Shown here piece after piece: positions 58,898-64,000 of a stretch of 64,000 nucleotides of DNA. The notes under the pieces were generated by a model. It had not been told where the DNA came from, searched no databases, and saw only the letters and a list, made by a program, of their open reading frames with translations. Positions within the stretch are counted from its first letter, which is position 1, and each line of letters starts with the position of its first letter. The DNA is from Cerrena zonata (lineage: Eukaryota > Basidiomycota > Agaricomycetes > Polyporales > Cerrenaceae), in contig JASBNA010000016.1 of NCBI GenBank assembly GCA_038087015.1, positions 248,001 to 312,000 on the forward strand, given 5' to 3'. A program made the position numbers and the translations under genes.

Positions 58898-60927
58898 TCA
58901 GTAACCGCCTTCAAATCGACCGAAATCTCTGAACGAGCCCATGCCGTCACCTGGGAAGCCGTACCCACCATCCCCACCCATTCGTCCTGCATTCGTCGGA
59001 CTCTTGTTGACAACAGCATTATGTACAGACTCCAAAGCCTCTGTCCATTTTTCCAATGCCGTGTAACGTCGCTTCTCCAGGACTTGACTATAATAAAGTA
59101 TTTGTTGATGAGTAAACAAGTATAATAAGCCGATGAGACACGTACTGTCGGTCGAGCTCCAGCCGCATGCCGACTTGATCAATTCGTCCTTCAACCTTCC
59201 CCTCCAAAATCAAACCTATCAAAAGTTCTTCCACCTCATCTCGCTCGACGTTGAGTTGCTATCAAGGGGTCAGTCAACAACTCTGATGATGAGCAAAATA
59301 AAATCTTTTACTTTGGCGAGGAAGGTGAGCTCGAGCCGTGTATATGGTTTGATGAGGTCGATGAGGTATTGTGTTCGAAGGCTACGCAGCAGATCACCGA
59401 TGTATCTACGGATGAAACCATCCTCCATGATAGTAGCCCGATTCTCTGTGCATGTGATGACGTTCATAATGGGCTTGTTAGTAATAGTGGAACCATACCT
59501 TTGAGAATCTTCTCGGCGGAATGAACTTCACGGCGTTGGTACGCGTCAACTAGGTCAGTCATCGCCTTAATTTGAGGGTCATTCTTGTATCTGGTTTCAA
59601 TGGAACGCCACACCTGAGTATACCCCAAACACGAGGAGGAAACGTGCTTCGCACCAAAGACACTTACGGCTTGGTTTCTTGACTGTCGAACGGATTGACC
59701 TCACTACCCGTGAGCATGTTAGCAAGTACAAGATATTTCAAGACTTGTATCCGTTGAGGTGATCCGGCCTCATCGTAGTTACGGAAAGACTCAAAGAAAT
59801 CTTCACTTGCGCGCATCCATTGGCGTTCACCCATCCACATCTTACCACCGCATTCCTTGATGACACCCATGATCCTTGGATGCGGGATAGCAGAACGGAC
59901 TGAGTTGGAGGCGTTGTAAATCTCCTGTTGATCATGTTTAAGAGTGTGGCGCATCCGCATAATCTGCAGTACTCGCCTTCAATTTTTTATAGTTCTTCGT
60001 CTCGTTGTGCATTTGAATTTCGAGAGCGTAGATCTCAAGAAGTTGAGTCCCTTTCTGCGCTACATCCTCGCCATCGGCACCAACAGTCGATGCATGCAAG
60101 TCACGAATAAGCTGGATAATCAGTCAATGTAAGTCAATGCAGTCACACCTTCAAAAGAAACGACACGCCTTTTCGAGCCTCCTATACTCTTTCCGGTCAA
60201 GCCAAAGCTTAGCCAACTTGAGGTTTGTTTTGACAGATAGTCGCTGCAGTTCGTGTGATATTAGGCTCGGAAATGTCAGAGTTGAGTTTAACTCAATGTA
60301 CCTCATTCTTGGCTTCTTGAAGCGCAGACTTTGTTGCTTGATAGAACTTCTCCAACGTCCCGACGTCAACAGGACCAGCTTTTCCGCCACCAACATAGTC
60401 AAGGATTCCGTTGATGGTCTTCTCAGAATAATTCCTGGTCACGGCTGACTTAGTGTACGATAGTAGTTGGGTATAAGTCCTCAGTGCTTCTTCCGGTCTA
60501 TGTAGCTCTAGGAACAGAATTTTCGTTGACTGCTTCAGTGCCTTGAACCCCCTGTGGACCAAAACGAGTTACACCAATAACTGCCGCTATAATAGGGTGA
60601 GCATACCAATCGCCTTTCTCTTCCTCCTGCTCGACTATCGCTTGGAATTCCTTCAGTGCTCGTTCCGGGTCATCTTCTTTGTGTGCTGTAGCCTAATTAG
60701 TGTTGCGATCTTTCTAAAACATACCGTGGCGCACATACATTTAGCTGTGTAGTACATATTCTCAACATCAGCACTACCGGCATTGTTGGCATCATCGTCG
60801 TCGTCTGAGTAGTCAAAGCCGTAATCCTAGAGGGAAAACATCGATTCCAAGCATTGCACTTAGATGTATTAACGTTTCCTACCTCATCATCGCTTCCTTG
60901 CATGTACTCGGCATCATCATCATCCAT
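58898..60927 (-). CDS. CSN2: COP9 signalosome subunit 2 (PCI-domain protein)
   Basis: The ATG at 60927 opens the typical acidic start ([15 protein letters not shown] and an Asp-rich run). The TPR-like helical repeats include [24 protein letters not shown]-type [17 protein letters not shown] and [17 protein letters not shown]. The centre has [20 protein letters not shown] and [20 protein letters not shown]. The PCI winged-helix part contains [20 protein letters not shown] and [20 protein letters not shown], very close to CSN2/Alien of other eukaryotes. About 480 residues. A Gly-rich C-terminal tail ([16 protein letters not shown]) is unusual. CSN2 binds the cullin substrate during deneddylation by the COP9 signalosome. 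About nine introns; shares a 573-base divergent promoter with FAB1. Confidence 0.93.
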
Positions 60928-61500
60928 TGTGGCAAATGTCCTGGTTGTAGAGGGGAAGGTTTAGCAGATCTGAAAGATCAGTTGGATTAGCACACCCACA
61001 GGCAGCCTTCAGCAGCCTAAACCTACGTAGTAAACAGTCCTAACACAATGTGTAGGAGACAAGGACTGTGTATTTGGGTACCCAAAGTGGCTGCTACTAG
61101 ATACGCGTTGGCGCTTGATACACAGGACGCGTACGGGCAGTTCTCGGAGTCCTCCGACTCGAGAATGGTGCTTACTCCAATATGATCAACTCCTGTGTAT
61201 CTTCACATCGTTTCCTTATCATACACATACTTCCACCTTTTATACGACTCTGAACGAATATTACAGGAATAACCAAGGTTATACGAACTTTTACAGACCA
61301 TCACGAGCTTCAGATCCCAAATACGATCGGTAGACGCCAGCCCTCGGACACCGCACGCGGTATGTCTCGCCAATGATCTGGAAAGAGCAAAGTCCAAACC
61401 AAACTGATGATGACATATTGACTTCAATGTTGCTATCTTTTCTAGTACCCTCCATGTTCAACTCTCATCACGACTTGTAACGACGTAGCGTTTCCAGCTC
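60928..61500. promoter_or_regulatory. Bidirectional promoter of CSN2 and FAB1 homologues
   Basis: 573 bases between two divergent start codons. No TATA box in standard position and no other gene. Confidence 0.5.
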
Positions 61501-64000
61501 ATGGAAGCCCCACAAATAGCCTCTTCCAATCCCCCGACATTCTCGAGCTCTGCTTCGTCAAGATCGCGCAGTAGTGGCAAAATAGGTGACGATGTTACCA
61601 TCTTGACCTCGTACAACCCGTTCTCGGAGGAGGATGAGAACGATCAATCCTCGTATGCTCTGGTAACATCGTTGTTCTCTAGGGTGAAGAACTCCTTCAA
61701 TCCCTTATCTGCCACCACTTCGTCAATACAAGTTGCGCCATCTACCACTCAGGCGCCGGTTGCTACTCAGGAAAGTCAAGCACGTAGACCGTCTCTACAA
61801 CCGTCGACGTCTGGTACATCGAACAAATCTAGTAGTGACCGACCAACACCCTTGAGAGTTATCTCTGCGAACCCTGCACCTCCACGCCTCTCCCTGACAC
61901 CTGTCAGTGGGAAGGAGCTGACCTATACTGACTTTGAACGCAGCACATCTCAGAATGGATACCCATTTTCTCCCGACAACTCGGATGGAAACTATGGAAT
62001 AGCTATTCCCGGTTTCCCAATACAGGACAGCGATGCACGGAGCATACGAACTACCGCTAGCACTAGTCTTCAGCGTTCCGCATCTGCAAAAGTGATTCGT
62101 AGACTGCGCGGTGAAGGTGAAGAAAAATGGAATGATTCATCTCCGAATATGTTACTCATACCAGTATAGGTTTATCCAAAGAGTACTGGATGGATGATTC
62201 CTTATGCAAAGAATGCTACAAGTGTAAATCTGTGTTCACCACTTGGCGTAGAAAACATCACTGCAGAATATGCGGTAAGTTATTTCACATGCTTACGCAA
62301 ATTGTTCGTCCAACATTGATGCACCTTCAAAGGACAAGTATTCTGTGCGAGATGTGCCTCCGTGATCGTTCCAGGAATTCGGTACGGTCAAGAAGGAAGC
62401 ATTAGGGTATGCACGCTGTGTCAAGACAAGGATATGAATTCTGACGATGAAGATGGAGATGACGATCGTCGGTCTGTGGTATCCAGTGTGAACTCATCTT
62501 TTGCTGCACACCAATTAGGTGGTGGAGAACCAAGGTCGCTCAGTCGAGGACATCTTCCACAGTCCCCCTTCGCTGCTTCTCAACTGTTCGGGCGCAGCGA
62601 TTCATTTAGTCTATTTTCTATCGCGGAGACGAAGCGTCCTTATTCCGGCTCTGACGAAAGTGGCTTTGGTTCTAGGCCTATCACCCCTATAGACGACATG
62701 CACGATCATCGACATGATTTTGGTGTACCATTCCGTCGTGCTATCTCAGATGACGATCCTGTATCATTATCTGACAAGTTCAAGCATGATTATTCTCCAG
62801 GGAACGGACATAAGACACCAGTGGACTTCCCTTTAACGGTCCCTATCCAGAACGAGGGAACTAGTACGGTAGCGTTCCCTGTCAGTTCACCAGATCAAGC
62901 ATTTGGTCCGGAGACCCCCGGTATGCCGAGGTCTAGATACAACTCCTATGCAGACTTCGAAGGTCCTATTCCTATGCGGAGTCGAGTGCAAAGTAGGCTC
63001 GGTGGCGAGCACTTCGGAGAAGCCGGATGGCGCGCAAGAAGAGAGAGTACTGCGTATGTTTTTTCTAATGAACTCTTGTTAGTTTTTTCAACGATCTCAT
63101 ATTGCTATGTACTAGCTATGCTCAAGAGCTCAACACCATTTCCATGTTCCATCTACGCATAATGCTACGGCAACTTCTCACTTCACAGAATATCCCCAAC
63201 GTGAAAGAATGGGAAGACACCTTGCTAAAACTTGCATTGCGTATTGCCCGCGAACTGACCTTCACCGCCCACCCTTATCGGCAAGGTGCTGATATGGATG
63301 TCAGACGCTATGTCAAAATCAAGAAGATCCCTGGAGGATCTCCTTCTGACTCTGAGTACGTCGATGGTGCAGTGATCACCAAGAATGTGGCACACAAGCA
63401 TATGTCTCGATCGATCAACAATCCTCGAGTCATGTTCGTCACTTTCCCGTTGGAGTACCATCGAATCGAAGGGCAGTACATGCATTTCCAGCAGCTACTG
63501 CTTCAGGAGAAGGAGTACCTCGGGAACCTGGCTAACCGTATCGCAGCTCTGCGACCTCATATCGTGTTGGCAGAGAAGTCCGTTTCAAGGCTGGCACTCG
63601 AAGCACTAACGGGTCGCAAAATTGCTGTGGCCCGTTCTGTTAAACGTTCAGCTATCCAAGTTGTTTCCAGGATGACGCAAGGGGGTGTCTTGAACTCAAT
63701 CGACAAGCTTATGATGGAACCTCATCTGGGGCACTGTGCTCGTGTGCGAGTACAGACATTTGACCATGCACTCATACCTGGTCGGCGGAAGACATATATG
63801 CGATTCGAAGGTTGTAACAGAGAGATGGGTTGTACTATCATGCTTCGAGGTGGAGATCTGGATGTCTTGAAACGTATCAAAAAAGTGACACGCTTCCTCG
63901 CGTTCACTGTGCGCAACCTGCGTCTCGAAACCCACCTGTGGAAGGATCTTGTCATTTCATTGCCTATGCTTTCGAAACTTGCAACTCCTACACCTGTCCA
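61501..64000 (+). CDS. FAB1: FAB1/PIKfyve phosphatidylinositol-3-phosphate 5-kinase, N-terminal part
   Basis: The ATG at 61501 opens a Ser/Pro-rich segment with YNPFSEEDENDQSSYALV. After an intron ending near 62168 the FYVE zinc finger appears with all its signatures: WMDD, then RRKHHCRICG (intron) QVFCARC, then RYGQEGSIRVCTLC. This finger binds PI3P on endosomes and vacuoles. A disordered linker follows, then an exon after a GTATGT intron near 63059 with QELNTISMFHLRIMLRQLL and VRRYVKIKKIPGGSPSDSEY. The TCP1/Cpn60-like domain is under way at the end (VDGAVITKNVAHKHMSRSIN ... FEGCNREMGCTIMLRGGD). The kinase domain lies beyond the window. Fab1 makes PI(3,5)P2 and controls vacuole size and endosomal trafficking. 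Confidence 0.95.

Noticed and set aside
1..64000. CRISPR arrays, bacterial operons, rRNA genes
   Set aside because: None seen; the window is a fungal nuclear sequence with spliced genes.

Overview
This window is eukaryotic and fungal, most likely from an agaricomycete (Basidiomycota). The genes are dense and broken by many introns of about 45-65 bases with GTRNGY donors and YAG acceptors. Recognisable products include a fungal-type Fab1 kinase, Rsm22, COP9 subunit 2, a G-protein beta subunit and a multi-intron secreted protein of a type I associate with mushroom-forming fungi. No species can be named from the sequence alone. All exon models were read by eye, so some junctions are uncertain.

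Layout. 1-1835 holds the 5' part of an unrecognised minus-strand gene that leaves the window. 1.9-8.1 kb is gene-poor, with one possible decayed membrane-protein gene and one tRNA-like promoter-box pair. 8.4-11.2 kb is a low-complexity coiled-coil protein. 11.9-15.6 kb is a divergent pair: a SIKE/FGFR1OP2-family STRIPAK subunit and an R3HCC1-like RRM-type protein. 15.7-22.6 kb is a patch of unrecognised, probably fast-evolving genes, two of them with a membrane segment. 23.6-25.8 kb encodes a secreted protein. 27.5-36.0 kb holds an NVJ2/TEX2-like lipid-transfer protein and a large disordered protein with four copies of a short K-[LM]-x-x-[VFM]-[FL]-G motif. 36.4-42.3 kb holds a golgin-like coiled-coil protein and the heterotrimeric G-beta subunit.

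42.3-51.1 kb is otherwise gene-poor but carries three tiny genes on the plus strand (79, 78 and 77 codons of protein). Each encodes a single stand-alone double-stranded-RNA-binding domain, and all their introns are in phase 1. This small tandem family is the most unusual thing in the window. 51.1-64.0 kb returns to conserved housekeeping genes: SAD1/USP39 (splicing), RSM22 and mL40 (mitochondrial ribosome), CSN2 (COP9 signalosome) and FAB1 (PI3P 5-kinase, cut by the window end).

The genes do not form one pathway. SIKE-like, G-beta, NVJ2-like and FAB1 are all signalling or membrane-organisation factors, but their neighbourhood looks like ordinary fungal gene order. At three C-runs (near 8,855, 29,076 and 29,848) the coding frame would be restored by losing one C, which points to homopolymer errors or real frameshifts.
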